A stretch of DNA of 64,000 bases from Monoplex corrugatus (lineage: Eukaryota; Mollusca; Gastropoda; Littorinimorpha; Ranellidae): assembly GCA_030674185.1 (NCBI GenBank), contig CM060312.1, positions 27,244,335 through 27,308,334 on the forward strand, given 5' to 3'. The notes below the pieces were generated by a model that was given only the letters and a program-made list of their open reading frames with translations, made no database searches and was not told where the DNA came from. Positions 1-11,739 of this stretch are shown here, piece by piece (position 1 is the stretch's first letter; every line of letters begins with the position of its first letter). A program made the position numbers and the translations under genes.

Positions 1-309
1 CACAAACTATTAAAAAAATGCCAAGATATGGTGCTTCTATGTAAAGATGCTGCCAAAACTGAAGTGAATGAGACTCAACAAGATACACAAACAAAATAAT
101 GGCTGATCATGAGGTAATGAAAAAGACGGTCGTAACCTGAAGTTCTCTTTCATGCATATTTACAGTAAGTTAGTAGGTTTTGATGCCAAGCAAAATAAGT
201 CAGTAGTCAGATTTATCAGGGTGACAACCCTTCGAATGAAATCGGCCAGTAACTGTTCAGCTGGTTCTAAATTTACTTATCAAACTGACACGGTTTTCTG
301 AAAGGAATA

Positions 310-425
310 TGCTGTTTTTCATCGAAGTATCTCGTCAGTGAAGAAGTCCTTTGCTATTTGAGGACATGATTTAGGGAATCCCATCATTTGAGAAATCCTT
401 TGCTATTTGAGGACATGTAGGAAAT
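310..425. repeat. Two-copy direct repeat
   Basis: The phrase tcctttgctatttgaggaca occurs twice about 57 bp apart, with similar flanking words around aatccyatcat. It is a local tandem duplication, with no coding or mobile-element features seen. The remaining first kilobase holds no convincing gene; the 100-codon open frame at 640-942 lacks any recognisable motif. Confidence 0.6.
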
Positions 426-1028
426 CCTCATCGGTTTTGTTATTGGTTTATCCTCAAATGAGACACAGTGATGTGTAAGGTGACAGGGTCAGGATCAAAG
501 GGGGGAAAGTCTTGATGATGTGTAATTTTTCTTTTTTTTTTTTTTACTTCAACTACTTTGTGCTCAGTTATCTTCAATGATAAATGTGACAACATTTGTG
601 CAGTTCTGTATTATAGTTCAACCACAAAATGACTGATTAATGAACTTGGAGACTTTTATGAAGCTAAGCAAGTATCATAATGAAAACCTTGCTTGTGTTT
701 ATTTGGAAAGGCATTGCGCTGGTTGTCCTAAAGTGTTCACTTTCCAAGGTGTATCATTCAAGTTCTACTTACAGATGAGCTGTACTGATAAGGAAGGTGA
801 TGGAATCAGAATTGAGGGAACGAATATGCTTCTCATTATTGAATTACAGTTTCTGTTTACTCAGTCAGGTTTACCTGCAGAGCCATGTCATAGTGCCCAA
901 TATCCCCTTCATAATGACTATATTATTTCCTGTTTAGAATGACTAAACAATCAGGAATATGCCTGCATATTTTTTCCTATTAGAATGACAAGGAATGCAG
1001 TATATTCCATTTTCATATTTTGTTTCAG

Positions 1029-1133
1029 GTATCTTTTGCGTCCAGTATCCCACTGCTGATGCTACTTTTTGCCATCTTGCTCGCTGTCTACCCCACTCTG
1101 GAACAGCTCACAGCAACTGCTCATAAGTGGTGA
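1029..1133 (+). CDS. Candidate terminal exon of an unrecognised gene with hydrophobic C-terminus
   Basis: A good 3' splice site (pyrimidine-rich, ending tgtttcag at 1021-1028) is followed by 34 codons and a TGA at 1131-1133. The peptide begins VSFASSIPLLMLLFAILL and ends LTATAHKW. It has one strongly hydrophobic stretch of about 18 residues followed by a short polar end, which would suit a tail-anchored or single-pass membrane protein. Upstream exons would lie left of the window or in the first kilobase, where I see none. AATAAA signals on the same strand at 6771-6776 and 8021-8026 could end its 3'UTR. I do not recognise the family. Support is only the splice site, the composition and the stop, so this may be a chance reading. 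Confidence 0.35.
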   Translation, partial: VSFASSIPLLMLLFAILLAVYPTLEQLTATAHKW

Positions 1134-1789
1134 TGGACTGCTGTCTATGGCATGTTCCAGGGGCTAAGGAACGGAAAGTTTCGTCTTAACATCACAAGAG
1201 GTCCAGCTTCCATGGGGTCATCCAACCAATATACCGTCCTTTTGCTTGTGTTTTGAAGCTGTCGTGGCCTGGATAACTGAAAGTGCATGACAGACCCCTT
1301 TTTGCAATGGTGCTGTTTGGTGACTGAAATATCTCAACTCTGGTGACATGGAGGTGCATGTCAGCTGCATAGGTAGCTCCCTCCAGCACAGTGTTGTGCA
1401 GTCATTTTGATATTATGACTCCTTAGAATAGACTGCAAAGTTTCAGGTTAGCAGTTGTGTAAATCCATTACCCTTCCTTTGAGGATGAAATAATGACATT
1501 GTGTTTGATAGTTTAAGTATATGTTGCATGACGATATGTATGCTGTGTTTTACAGTGCGTTTGGTTATAGTGCTGCTGTGCAAAAGGGATCTGTTTCTGT
1601 AACTGTTATACTGTTCGTTTTCTGTAGAGACAAAACATAAATCCTTTATAAACAGGTTCTCAAATCCCATCCTGTGCTTTGCTCATGGTACTATTTTTAT
1701 CCTGTAATTTTTTTTAAAGTCTGCTGTGTGTAGGTGCATCTTGATTAGGCCTTTCAGACAACTTTTTTTAAAACTTAGTTCAGCTTGGT

Positions 1790-3360
1790 GAACAAAGCAA
1801 AGAGGAATGACTGCAAGTTGAATCAGAACTACATAACAAAGCATAGAGGAATGACTGCAGGTAAATGTCAGGATTAAGCAACAAAACGTAGAAGAATGAC
1901 TGCAAGTAAGTGCCAGGACTGAGTAACAAAGCATTACAATTGCAAGTAAGGGTCAGAACTAAGTAACAAAACATAGAGGAATGACTGCAAGTAAGGGTCA
2001 GGACTAAGTAATTAAGTCTAGAGAAATGACTGCAAGTAAGTGTCAGAACTAAGCAACAAAGCATAGAAGAATGACTGCAAGTAAGGGTCAGGACTAAGTA
2101 ATTAAGTCTAGAGAAATGACTGCAAGTAAGTGTCAGAACTAAGCAACAAAGCATAGAAGAATGACTGCAAGTAAGGGTCAGGACTAAGTAATTAAGTCTA
2201 GAGAAATGACTGCAAGTAAGTGTCAGAACTAAGCAACAAAGCATAGAAGAATGACTGCAAGTAAGGGTCAGGACTAAGTAATTAAGTCTAGAGAAATGAC
2301 TGCAAGTAAGTGTCAGAACTAAGCAACAAAGCATAGAAGAATGACTGCAAGTAAGGGTCAGGACTAAGTAATTAAGTCTAGAGAAATGACTGCAAGTAAG
2401 GGTCAGGACTAAGTAATTAAGTCTAGAGAAATGACTGCAAGTAAGTGTCAGAACTAAGCAACAAAGCATAGAAGAATGACTGCAAGTAAGGGTCAGGACT
2501 AAGTAATTAAGTCTAGAGAAGTGACTGCAAGTAAGGGTCAGGACTAAGTAATTAAGTCTAGAGAAATGACTGCAAGTAAGTGTCAGGACTAAGTAATTAA
2601 GTCTAGAGAAATGACTGCAAGTAAGTGTCAGGACTAAGTAATTAAGTCTAGAGAAATGACTGCAAGTAAGGGTCAGGACTAAGTAATTAAGTCTAGAGAA
2701 ATTACTGCAAGTTAGGGTCAGGACTAAGTAATTAAGTCTAGAGAAATGACTGCAAGTAAGTGTCAGGACTAAGTAATTAAGTCTAGAGAAATGACTGCAA
2801 GTAAGTGTCAGGACTAAGTAATTAAGTCTAGAGAAATGACTGCAAGTAAGGGTCAGGACTAAGTAATTAAGTCTAGAGAAATGACTGCAAGTAAGTGTCA
2901 GGACTAAGTAATTAAGTCTAGAGGAATGACTGCAAGTAAGGGTCAGGACTAAGTAATTAAGTCTAGAGAAATGACTGCAAGTTAGGGTCAGGACTAAGTA
3001 ATTAAGTCTAGAGAAATGACTGCAAGTTAGGGTCAGGACTAAGTAACAAAGCATAGAAGAATGACTGCAAGTGTCAGAACTAAGTAACAAAGGGTAGAGG
3101 AATAACTGTGAGTAAGTGTCAGAAGCAAGTAACAAAGCATAGAGGAATAACTGCGAGTAAGTGTCAGAACCAAGTAACAAAGTGTAGAGGAATGACTGCA
3201 AGTTAGGGTCAGGACTAAGTAACAAAGCATAGACTGCAAGTAAAAGGACTAAGTAACAAAGCATAGACTGCAAGTAAAAGGACTAAGTAACAAAGCATAG
3301 ACTGCAAGTAAAAGGACTAAGTAACAGCATAATGATTGCAAGTAAGGGTTAGAACTAAGT
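1790..3360. repeat. 45-bp minisatellite with 90-bp higher-order units
   Basis: About 35 tandem copies of a 45-bp unit. Two monomer types occur, one containing aacaaagcatagaaga and one containing taattaagtctagaga. Between about 2040 and 2400 they alternate strictly, giving a 90-bp dimer; from about 2500 to 3000 the second type is homogeneous. The right edge (3210-3330) changes to a 34-bp unit repeated about four times. Because 45 is a multiple of three, the minus strand stays open for about 500 codons as a 15-residue repeat (LVLTLTCSHFSRLNY). I regard that frame as a by-product of the period rather than a gene. Confidence 0.95.
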
Positions 3361-3364
3361 AATA

Positions 3365-5115
3365 AAGTATACTTTTGTTTTCTGAATGTGCATTAGAATA
3401 TTTTTTTTATCATATTTTGTTGTTGTTTTTTTCAAACGCACTTTGGGATCATTTCTTTATATTTTGTTTTATCAAACGCACGTTGGGATAATTTATCATA
3501 AGAATTGGACCACTGAATGTGAAACCCAAGTGACGTTTCTATGCTATCACGACCAAGGTCTGATAAGACATATCTTTATAAGACAATCACTCCGTACCTC
3601 AGAAATAGGTGTTTGTAATGTCGGATTAATCATTGCTACTGACCATTTATGAAACAGGCAGCCTTCCTACAAGAATCCGAATTCATGAGTGTGTTTGTGT
3701 ATGGTCTGTCTTAACATTCACACAGCGAGTCACAATAATTTGTCATCTGTGAGAATGAGGCTAAGATGTGTACATGTGTATATATGTAGATACAGGATTC
3801 TGGTCTCCACATTTTGCAATCAAAAGCACTCAGTTGTGTGATTATGTGCATGTGTGAGATTGTATGCATGGGTGAAATTGTATGTTCCGACAGTCACCAT
3901 CCTTTCCATTGGAATCTCTTCTGAACATTTTCCTTTTTCCTTTTCCTTTTGAAGCTGCAAAGCAATTCACTGTGAAGTTTCGGGCATCAGCTCTGCTCAG
4001 GTAATTATGGGCATGAAAACTGCCTACATAAAATACTCTGAAAGAGGTAAGAAAAAAAACAACAAAATGCATTATTTTTGTGGGACATTGGGAAAAATAG
4101 AGGAAAGTATTTGCAAGCTGTTAGACGGTTCATGTATGTACACATACATGATAAAACATACTAGAGAACATGAAAGAATTAGGGGAAACAAAATAACAGA
4201 CCGACCTGCATGCGTGCACACATGTACGTCTAAAAAATTCATCCCACTCCACCATCACCCACCACACCACCACCACACACCAACAACACACACTCAGGAA
4301 TCATGATGTTTTTAATTCAGTTTGATGGGTTTTTGTTTGTTTGTTTTTTTTACTCCCCATTCAGTTTTGATTTCATGCATGTTTTTGCTTTCGGTTTGAG
4401 CACAAATACAGTTTTGATGCGGGTTTGAATTACACATCCATAGATTGTCGTAGACAATATTTTTGTTGTGTTGATAAAAAAACAGAAAAATAAACATTTA
4501 AATAACAATCATTGATAGTATTGACAGTAAGTGATATTCCTCTAATGCATCTGTGTGCTTTAAAAACAACAACCAAATATACCAAAATATAAGTAACCAC
4601 CCTCTAAACCCCCTCTTCTCTCACCCCCACCCCTCTGAGATTACTTGCTGTCAACAAGTGTAGTCATTTTGTCATGCAAATAAGTTATGTTAATTGGTGT
4701 TGTTGAACTACGTTTCAGTCACATGTAGTTGGCTGTAGTTATACGTATCATGGTATCATTAACTTGATGCTTTGGTTGTAGTTCATAGTGGCTGTAGTTC
4801 ATATGTATACCCTATACTTGTGCATGGAGATTGTATGACAATTCAAGCCCGAATCAAACTCTGGATGTGAATAGCAAAACTGAATGGTGGAGTAAAAACA
4901 CACTTTGCATTTCCTAACTCTAGTCTCTATACTAGTATGGTGTTTTAAAAATGAATTTGGTTTTGAATGTGTTATGTTGATTTGGCCTGCACGGTCTGAT
5001 TATTGTATAAAACATGAACCGAATCCATTGCAGTTTACAAGATTTAAGATCCAGTGATTTTGTTTTTGTTTTTGTTTTTTTGTGTCAATAGCATAAGTGC
5101 AAAGCTAAATCATGC
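3365..5115. other. No gene recognised
   Basis: AT-rich sequence with short open frames on both strands, none with a recognisable motif or convincing splice sites. It contains short poly-T runs and a CCACCA-rich stretch near 4248-4290. It could be 3'UTR or intergenic sequence downstream of the exon ending at 1133. Confidence 0.4.
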
Positions 5116-6383
5116 TTAACCCTTTCAGCCCTAAGTACTTCTAGACCTCTGATACCCTCAACCCTGAGTATTTTTAGAGAAATTCTAGCGAAAACCGGTG
5201 TCTCAGAATAAATCCCTCTAATGCTTAAAACTTTGCCAGGAAGAAAGTATAGGGTGTCTGGAATTCGGTAATATAAACAGGATGTGGCAGAAAAGAGTAG
5301 GTGCCGGTAGGTCGCATACCGCACGCCAGCACCATACCAGGCCAGGTCAACCGGACATGTCAGGCCGCTCCTGCGGCCTGCCGGGTACTTACTTACTTAC
5401 TTAGGCCTTGAGCCCCAGGAGGGGCATAGGCCATCCACAACCGCCCGCCATCGTCCACGATCCTGGGCTATTTGCTCAAGTTCTCGCCAGGAGTAGCCGG
5501 TCTGCTTGGCGTCCGCCTTCAGTTCTCTTCTCCAGGTGTTTTTTGGTCGGCCTCTCTTTCTCTTCCCTTGAGGGTTCCAGGTCAGGGCCTGGCGGGTGAT
5601 GTTGGTTGATGGTTTCCTCAGGGTGTGCCCTATCCATCGCCATCTCCTTCTTCTGATTTCTTCTTCCACTGGCACTTGGTTAGTTCTCTGCCAGAGGTCT
5701 GTGTTACTGATGGTAACTGGCCAGTGGATCTTCAGTATCTTGCGTAGGCACGAGTTTATGAATGTCTGGACTCTTCTAGTAGTGGTCTTAGTTGTTCTCC
5801 ACGTTTCTGCTCCATACAAAAGAACTGATTTGATGTTTGAGTTGAACAGGCGGATTTTAGTGCGGGGTGTGATCATGTGGGATCGCCAGATGTTCTTGAG
5901 GGCCAAGAAGGATGCTCTTGCCTTTCCGATGCGGGTCTTCACGTCTGCATCTGTTCCTCCCTGCTGATTGACTACACTCCCAAGGTAAGTGAAGGTCTCG
6001 ACCTCCTCCAGGTTGTTGTCTCCCAACTTCACTGCCTCTGTGCTGGAAGCATTGATTTTCAGAATTTTGGTCTTGTTGGGGTGGATGTGAAGGCCGACTT
6101 GGGACGCATGGGAGGCCAGGCTTGAAGTCTTGTTCTGCATCTGTTGCTGTTTGTGGGAGAGCAGAGCGAGGTCATCGGCAAAGTCCAATTCGTCCAACTG
6201 AGTCCATAGGGTCCACTGGATGCCATTCCTCTGTCCATCTGTTGTCCGTCTCATCACCCAATCGATGGCGAGGAGGAACAGGAATGGTGACAGCAGGCAT
6301 CCTTGACGTACGCCGGTCCTTACATCAACAGAGGTATTAATCACGCTGGCCGCCGCATCGGCCAGCCGGGCTCAAAGGGTTAA
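5116..6383. mobile_element. TTAA-flanked piggyBac-type MITE, interrupted by a LINE
   Basis: TTAA at 5116-5119 is followed by CCCTTTCAGCCC. At the far end GGGCTCAAAGGG (6368-6379) is followed by TTAA at 6380-6383. The two termini are inverted repeats matching at 11 of 12 positions and start with CCC next to TTAA, the hallmark of piggyBac-superfamily elements. Apart from the LINE at about 5388-6345, the element is about 300 bp with no transposase frame. It is therefore a non-autonomous MITE-like copy. Confidence 0.6.
5388..6345 (-). mobile_element. 5'-truncated LINE, reverse transcriptase C-terminal half
   Basis: An open frame of 315 codons on the minus strand (stop at 5397-5399) begins inside the reverse transcriptase. 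It has the [10 protein letters not shown] motif near its start, the catalytic FADD box ([10 protein letters not shown]) around residue 55, and a C-terminal region with [16 protein letters not shown] and an AQDRGRWR segment typical of LINEs. The 3' end is a short TAAG tandem tail (plus-strand acttactta at 5387-5402). The endonuclease and the first half of the polymerase are missing, so the copy is 5'-truncated. It lies within a TTAA-flanked MITE. The frame is intact, which suggests a fairly recent insertion. The clade is RTE-like or related, not settled here. Confidence 0.85.
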
Positions 6384-8385
6384 AGTTCGGCCAGTTACAA
6401 TTGGTCAGTCTGTCCTAGTTGTGTTGACTTGAAGGTTTATGATCAGTCATTTACCCTGCTGTTTGATGAGAACAAAAGCAAGTGATGGCATAGAGTTTTT
6501 CATCCACATTGTGAGTTTCAAGGACTTATCCGGAGCCTTGAATGTATTGAATTGACTGTCAGCTGAACATAGACATTATTTTATGGTCATGTTTTGAGCT
6601 CTTTCAACAACAAAATTCAACCATTTAATTTAGTACTCATAAATCACTCTAACTTTTGATTTTTTTTCTTGCTTATTTGGAAGTTCATGTATATGTGTAT
6701 ATTTTAATTTTATTCAGACCTTGTATAGTTGTCCATGAATGTAAGATTTTGTCAACAGCAAACCGGGTCCAATAAAAGTGTCCCTTCATCGTATATTTTG
6801 ATTAACATTACATAGTACATCATGAAAATGTATATATTACAATCGTCCAAATAATCCTATCAGCACAAAATTAATTCCTACCTGCATCATTTACCTTTTC
6901 TTACATCAGGTAATATGTAACAATAACAGTGTGACTGATAGTTGCATTATTTATTAACAGGTCCATAGTGTGACTGATAGTTGCATTATTTATTAACAGG
7001 TCCATCTTCTCTTAGTTGGTGTCCAGTGTGTGTATGTGTGTGTGTGTGCGTGCATGTGTGTGCGTTTTTGGTACACATGTGTATGTGATAGTGGGTACAA
7101 ATGTATTATTTGTTCTCAACCTTATTTTTAAGTCAAAACTTAAAAGCAGATAATTAATGAAATCAAGATTATTGTCTGATTTGAATGATTAGTGTGATAG
7201 CAAATAGTTTTTGTTACTGCCATTGACGTCTTACGTAGAGGCAAGGTACATGATTATTGTTAATTAATTCTCATTATTCTGTTGTTATTTTTGAGATGGA
7301 GTTGGATTACAGCATGGTCAGGCGCTTTTAATACCAGTAAATATGTATAGAGGGAAATATTGGTAACTCTTTTCGTGGTTGGGTTGGTGAAAGGGACATG
7401 CATTTGGCTTGTTGAGTGATCATTTCTCAGTGCAACTGGCTGCCTTTCCTCAAGAATAGAACTTGAATGAAGTCCTGCCTTATATAATCCATGATGCAAG
7501 CCCATAATTACCTTCATGATTTAAAGTAATGAAAAAAGAACAATCAGTTTGTCAAATGTGCCACATTTTGTACTTCTGGGGGTTGTGATAAGAAACTGTG
7601 AGCAAAAAAATCTTACCTGCAAACTGTGAAGCTATTGCTTAATTTTTTTAATGTTTTAGTTGGTTGAATAACATGTCTTCAGTGAAGAACTGCCCATGTT
7701 AGTGAAATTTAAGTTAGTTGACAGTTAAAAATGTGTAGATTATGGTTATTTTGTATAAAAGTCAAGTAGGTAGAGGTAACATGTACATTGTATTTAAGTC
7801 ATGTACGTTTGTATTCATTACTTACATTTGTATATATAATCATGATGATGAGTGTATGTGCGTACGTTGTTAAAATCTTTTAGTGTAGATTTTGTAATTG
7901 ATAGATCATGGAATATCCAGAACCGTTTGTGGCAGAAACCACATTTTGCAAAATTTAGTTGCCACCTGTTTGAGATTGTATACAGATTATACTCATTGAT
8001 TTGTGATCCATTTTTATTGTAATAAACCATTCATATATTTCACATGATCTGTGTTTCCATTTTTATTGTAATAAACCATTCATATATTTCCCATGGTCTG
8101 TGTTTATTATTTTTCTGGTATGAAAACATCCTGCTGCAAGGAAAAACAGTACTGCTTCTGATTGTTTTCAATCAATATTAATTCTACATAAAAACACTAC
8201 CTCCGCCTGTTTTACAAGTTTGTTAATTTGTTCCATTTATCTTTAACACAGCTGGTGTCACATAGGAGTTTTCAAATAATCAGACCCACCAGTCACTGTG
8301 GCAGATCGGTTACTACATTGTATTGATGACTGGAAGGTTGTGGTCAAATCTGTTTTAGTCAAAATTTTGTCAGTATGAGCTTTAC
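6384..8385. other. Non-coding stretch with two short tandem duplications
   Basis: No gene is recognised. There is a 39-bp duplication at 6928-7005, and a 49-bp duplication at 8008-8105 containing the AATAAA word twice. A TG-rich stretch lies at about 7025-7065. AATAAA at 6771-6776 is a possible polyadenylation signal for a plus-strand transcript. Confidence 0.5.
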
Positions 8386-8487
8386 CTTATAATAATAATA
8401 ATAATAATAAAGAGCATTTACATAGCGCCTAATCTGATGAAAACAAGAGCCCTAAGTGCTTACAGGTATCACGCAGACACAACCAAA

Positions 8488-8547
<60 letters not shown>

Positions 8548-9065
8548 CACACCAGCCGACCTTCAAGGCTCAAAAGACAACAAGGGGGGATTTGGGGAAG
8601 TTAGGTGGTAGAGTCTTTATAAGTATCATGAGAGGGACTGGAAGAGATGGGTTTTCAGAGAGGACTTGAAAGAAGTGAGAGTTGCAGAGTGGCGAACAGA
8701 GACAGGGAGCTGATTCCAGATTACAGGGGCCTGATAGGAAAAGGAGCGTTGACCATAGGTTTTAGTGCGACAGGATGGTATGCGGAAGGTACGAGTATCA
8801 GCCGAGGAACGAAGTTGATGAGAGGGGGTGTACAGATGGAGGAGGTCAGAGATGTAAGGGGGTGCAAGACCGTTGAGAGACTTAAAACATAACAAAGCAA
8901 TCTTGTAGCGAATTCTCTTTTCAACAGGTAACCAGTGAAGAGATTTGAGAAGAGGAGTGACATGAGAGGAACGAGATTTTCTGAAGATGAGCCTAGCAGC
9001 ATTTTTTTGAACTTTTTGAAGCTTTTGAATGAGAGAGAAAGGACAGCCCGATGACTTTTTAACAT
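8386..9065 (-). mobile_element. CR1/L2-like LINE 3' fragment
   Basis: Reading the minus strand from about 9060 to the stop just below 8629 gives a typical non-LTR reverse transcriptase C-terminus. It has an LIQKLQKVQKNAARLIF segment, then HVTPLLKSLHWLPVEKRI, then LLCFKSLNGLAPPYISDLL, and near the end VIWNQLPVSVR and a phenylalanine-lysine-rich SFKSSLKTHLF. The 3'UTR continues to an AAT/ATT trinucleotide tail at 8392-8411 preceded by the characteristic sequence around aggcgctatgtaaatgc. A CA microsatellite (8491-8552) interrupts the 3'UTR. The polymerase core and the 5' portion are absent. Confidence 0.85.
8491..8552. repeat. (CA)n microsatellite
   Basis: Nearly pure CA dinucleotide repeat of about 60 bp within the LINE 3'UTR remnant. 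Confidence 0.95.
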
Positions 9066-9361
9066 ATACATCTTTTTAAAATCAGCTGATAAGTTTGGTA
9101 AATTAGGCGGAGTGACTGGCACATCGAGTGTGCAGAATGTTTTTTTTTAAAATATAAATTCTGAACTTAGTAGTGGAGATCAGACAGACTGATTGACTGT
9201 TGTTATGTTTATGCTACTTTAGAGAGGTTGATTCCTGGAAAGCCTGCATCAGCTGTGCCGCAAGTGTAAAGCATATCTGGGTTAATCATATATTACTTGT
9301 CAAGGTTCTTTTTTTTTTTGGAAATGAACCCAGGACCTTGTAATCCATCATATCATTGGCC

Positions 9362-9426
9362 GCACACACACACATACATATATATATACAAACACACACA
9401 CACACACGGTGCACACACACACACAT
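9362..9426. repeat. CA/TA-rich simple repeat
   Basis: Compound CA and TA dinucleotide repeat, interrupted by short non-repeat words. Confidence 0.85.
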
Positions 9427-9484
9427 TCAGACGCATTAATGCTATCATATACACAAAAAAGAAGAAATATTTGTAAAAATTCAT

Positions 9485-9490
9485 TTTATT
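9485..9490 (-). terminator. Candidate polyadenylation signal, minus strand
   Basis: TTTATT on the plus strand is AATAAA on the minus strand. It lies downstream of the candidate terminal exon at 13133-13421 and could close a long 3'UTR for it. This is a six-base word, so the call is weak. Confidence 0.25.
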
Positions 9491-9714
9491 GACATAAAGC
9501 TTACACAGTCAATTAGGCGCCTCAAAAACATTGAGAAGTACACAAATGATATGTTTTTCGGCAGAGCAAGAAAACATTCTGGCAATGCTATGCACACTAA
9601 CACAAGACAGCTAAAATGATTTCACTTACATGTCCTGAGAGAGGTTCTAATTAAAAGCTGCTTACATTCTATATGACATTTTTCAGGTGTATTGCAGCTG
9701 GTTCTACTTAAAAG

Positions 9715-9880
9715 GTAATTATATTCCATGAAACATATGTGTATTAAAGACATTTGCTCTGTGTGTGTGTATGCGTGTGTGTGCAATACTACAGTGAATG
9801 GGGGTAATTATATTCCATGAAACATGTGTATTAAAGACATTTGCTGTGTGTGTGTGTGCAATACTAAAGTGAATGGACCA
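9715..9880. repeat. Two-copy direct repeat
   Basis: The block beginning taattatattccatgaaaca and running through attaaagacatttgct, a TG run and gcaatactaaagtgaatgg occurs twice, about 90 bp apart. The second copy has a shorter TG run. A G19 homopolymer follows at 9927-9945. Confidence 0.8.
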
Positions 9881-10960
9881 GCAAGGCAGAAAAACGAGAA
9901 AGGAAATGATGGCTGCTTTTTTTTGTGGGGGGGGGGGGGGGGGGGAGGGGGATGGAGAATCAAAAAAAATTATAGAAAACAACATTTCCATCACAGAATT
10001 TCCATAAAAATGGGATGCTGTTTACACTAGAAAGAGTCCTAGCACTCTGATGGGTGTTTTTATGAAAACAGAATCTCAGTTTTGACTTGGCATGTACATT
10101 AAAGACATTTGTTATAGTACACCACTAGGCTCAATCAAAGATTTCGTGAAACCTTTACGATGTGTGATGTGGATAAAAAATTAACTCCAATCTGGATCCC
10201 TATCAGTAAAACAAAGCTGTGGATATATATTCTTTGTCTAACTTCTGCCACCTCTGAATTCTTTTGTACAGATGTACACACATACATACATGTCTAATCT
10301 CTGGGCACTGTAGATGACCTTCACATCAAGATACAGTATTCTCTGTGCATAATATTTAAATAAAGGCTAGTGTTTCAGGATCTGATAAGCTGTCTACATG
10401 CTCATCTTCCCAAAGTAGTTTCTCTTCAGAATCACCACTGGTTGCAAAATACTCTGAATTCAACAAAACCTTTATTCATGTCTTCTTGACACCTTCAATT
10501 GTGCATATTCTAACATTTACAGATCATCTAAAAATATACACTTCAGTGACGAACTTTTTTTTTATTGTTGTTTTGCGTAGTCCTGTATAATTGTTTACAC
10601 TGTCAACTAACTGAAAGTGAATCAATCAGATAAAAGACACACAAGAAGATACGGTATTCATGAGCCAAAGATGTTACAAAAATACACTACATTATGCAAA
10701 GTGATGTTTTTGAACCTTAGATTTTGTTTGGGAAAGCTACATAAAAATAATGGTCATAATGTACTTAACTTTTTCCCCTCAAGAATGCCTGTGCAAGGGT
10801 GGTAGTGCAACTGCTCTGTACAAAACATGTAGGTAAGGACAGGACAGATCTGCCAGTGACACTGTACCATGTACTGCCGGCAAGTGGGCCATGCATCTTT
10901 ACAAAATTATCCTGCTTTATATTTTTGTAACTTAAACACGTATATTACATAACAATCTTG
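9881..10960. other. No gene recognised
   Basis: AT-rich sequence without a recognisable coding region. It includes the G homopolymer at 9927-9945. It might belong to a long 3'UTR of the minus-strand candidate exon at 13133, but nothing here shows that directly. Confidence 0.35.
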
Positions 10961-10966
10961 CATGCA

Positions 10967-11262
10967 CATTGTGTGCTCTGTTATTCTTTCTGACACTGTC
11001 TAAAGCTGTTGGTTCTTAATATATACATATTTTTTTGGATCACTGTGCGCTCCGTTCATCTTTTTGACACTGCCTAAAGCTGTTGGTTCTTAATATATAC
11101 ATATTTTTTTGGATCACTGTGCGCTCCGTCATTCTTTTTGACACTGCCTAAAGCTGTTGGTTCTTAACATATACATATTTTTTAGGATCACTGTGCGCTC
11201 CGTCATTCTTTTTGACACTGCCTAAAGCTGTTGGTTCTTAACATATACATATTTTTTAGGAT
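10967..11262. repeat. 74-bp minisatellite, four copies
   Basis: Four tandem copies of exactly 74 bp, with repeat boundaries (ggat) at 11037, 11111, 11185 and 11259. Each contains tgacactgcctaaagctgtt followed by an AT-rich segment. Copies 2 to 4 are almost identical and the first is more diverged. Confidence 0.95.
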
Positions 11263-11357
11263 CATCACACTTACAGGATTTCCTTTGTGCTCACCCTTTT
11301 TTCCTCTTCCCATTTTCTAGCCTCCTCAATGGCCACAAAAGTTGGTACAGTTTTTAC

Positions 11358-11735
11358 AATCTGATGAAGATAATGCTGATGAGGATGATAATTATGATGC
11401 TATGGAGTTCCACCTAGGATTGAGACTGTGTGACAGGGCTGTACTCTATGCATACTAACATAATGCATCCTGGTGTCAACCAGGCCTGAGAAATACAGAC
11501 ACCTGAGGCGTTGGCCAGATGATATGAGCAACACCCTCAATGAGCATCTGTGAAGTGGATGAAACTTAACTGTGTGGTCCTAGTCTTCTCAATGAGTCCA
11601 TAGCATGCTCAACCTGGCAGTAACAGGTTGGAGCCAAAAATCCCACAAAGATTTTTGAAGGGACTAATGGAGATTCGGACCCACAATCTTCTGGTCGGTA
11701 GTCCACCGCACTGGCCGCTAAACCACAGTAACTGG
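11358..11735 (-). mobile_element. tRNA-derived SINE, family A copy 1
   Basis: On the minus strand the element starts near 11735 with a tRNA-like head: an A-box-like word (GTGGTTTAGCGGCCAGTG) and a B-box-like word (GGGTCCGAATCTCC), spaced as in a tRNA promoter. The body runs left to a GAT/ATC-rich tail at about 11360-11400. Related copies lie at 30165-30330 (opposite orientation) and at 42236-43250 (same orientation, split by a MITE). The shared body includes a segment around gtctgtatttctcaggcct on the minus strand. Confidence 0.7.
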
Positions 11736-11739
11736 TGGT

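Noticed and set aside
640..942. 100-codon open frame on the plus strand
   Set aside because: No recognisable motif, no splice or promoter support, and ordinary chance length in this composition.
1780..3273. 497-codon open frame on the minus strand
   Set aside because: It is a direct result of a 45-bp tandem repeat without stops; the 15-residue repeat has no known fold, and the copies vary as DNA rather than as protein.
8721..9122. 133-codon open frame on the minus strand
   Set aside because: An out-of-frame shadow of the CR1/L2-like LINE fragment.
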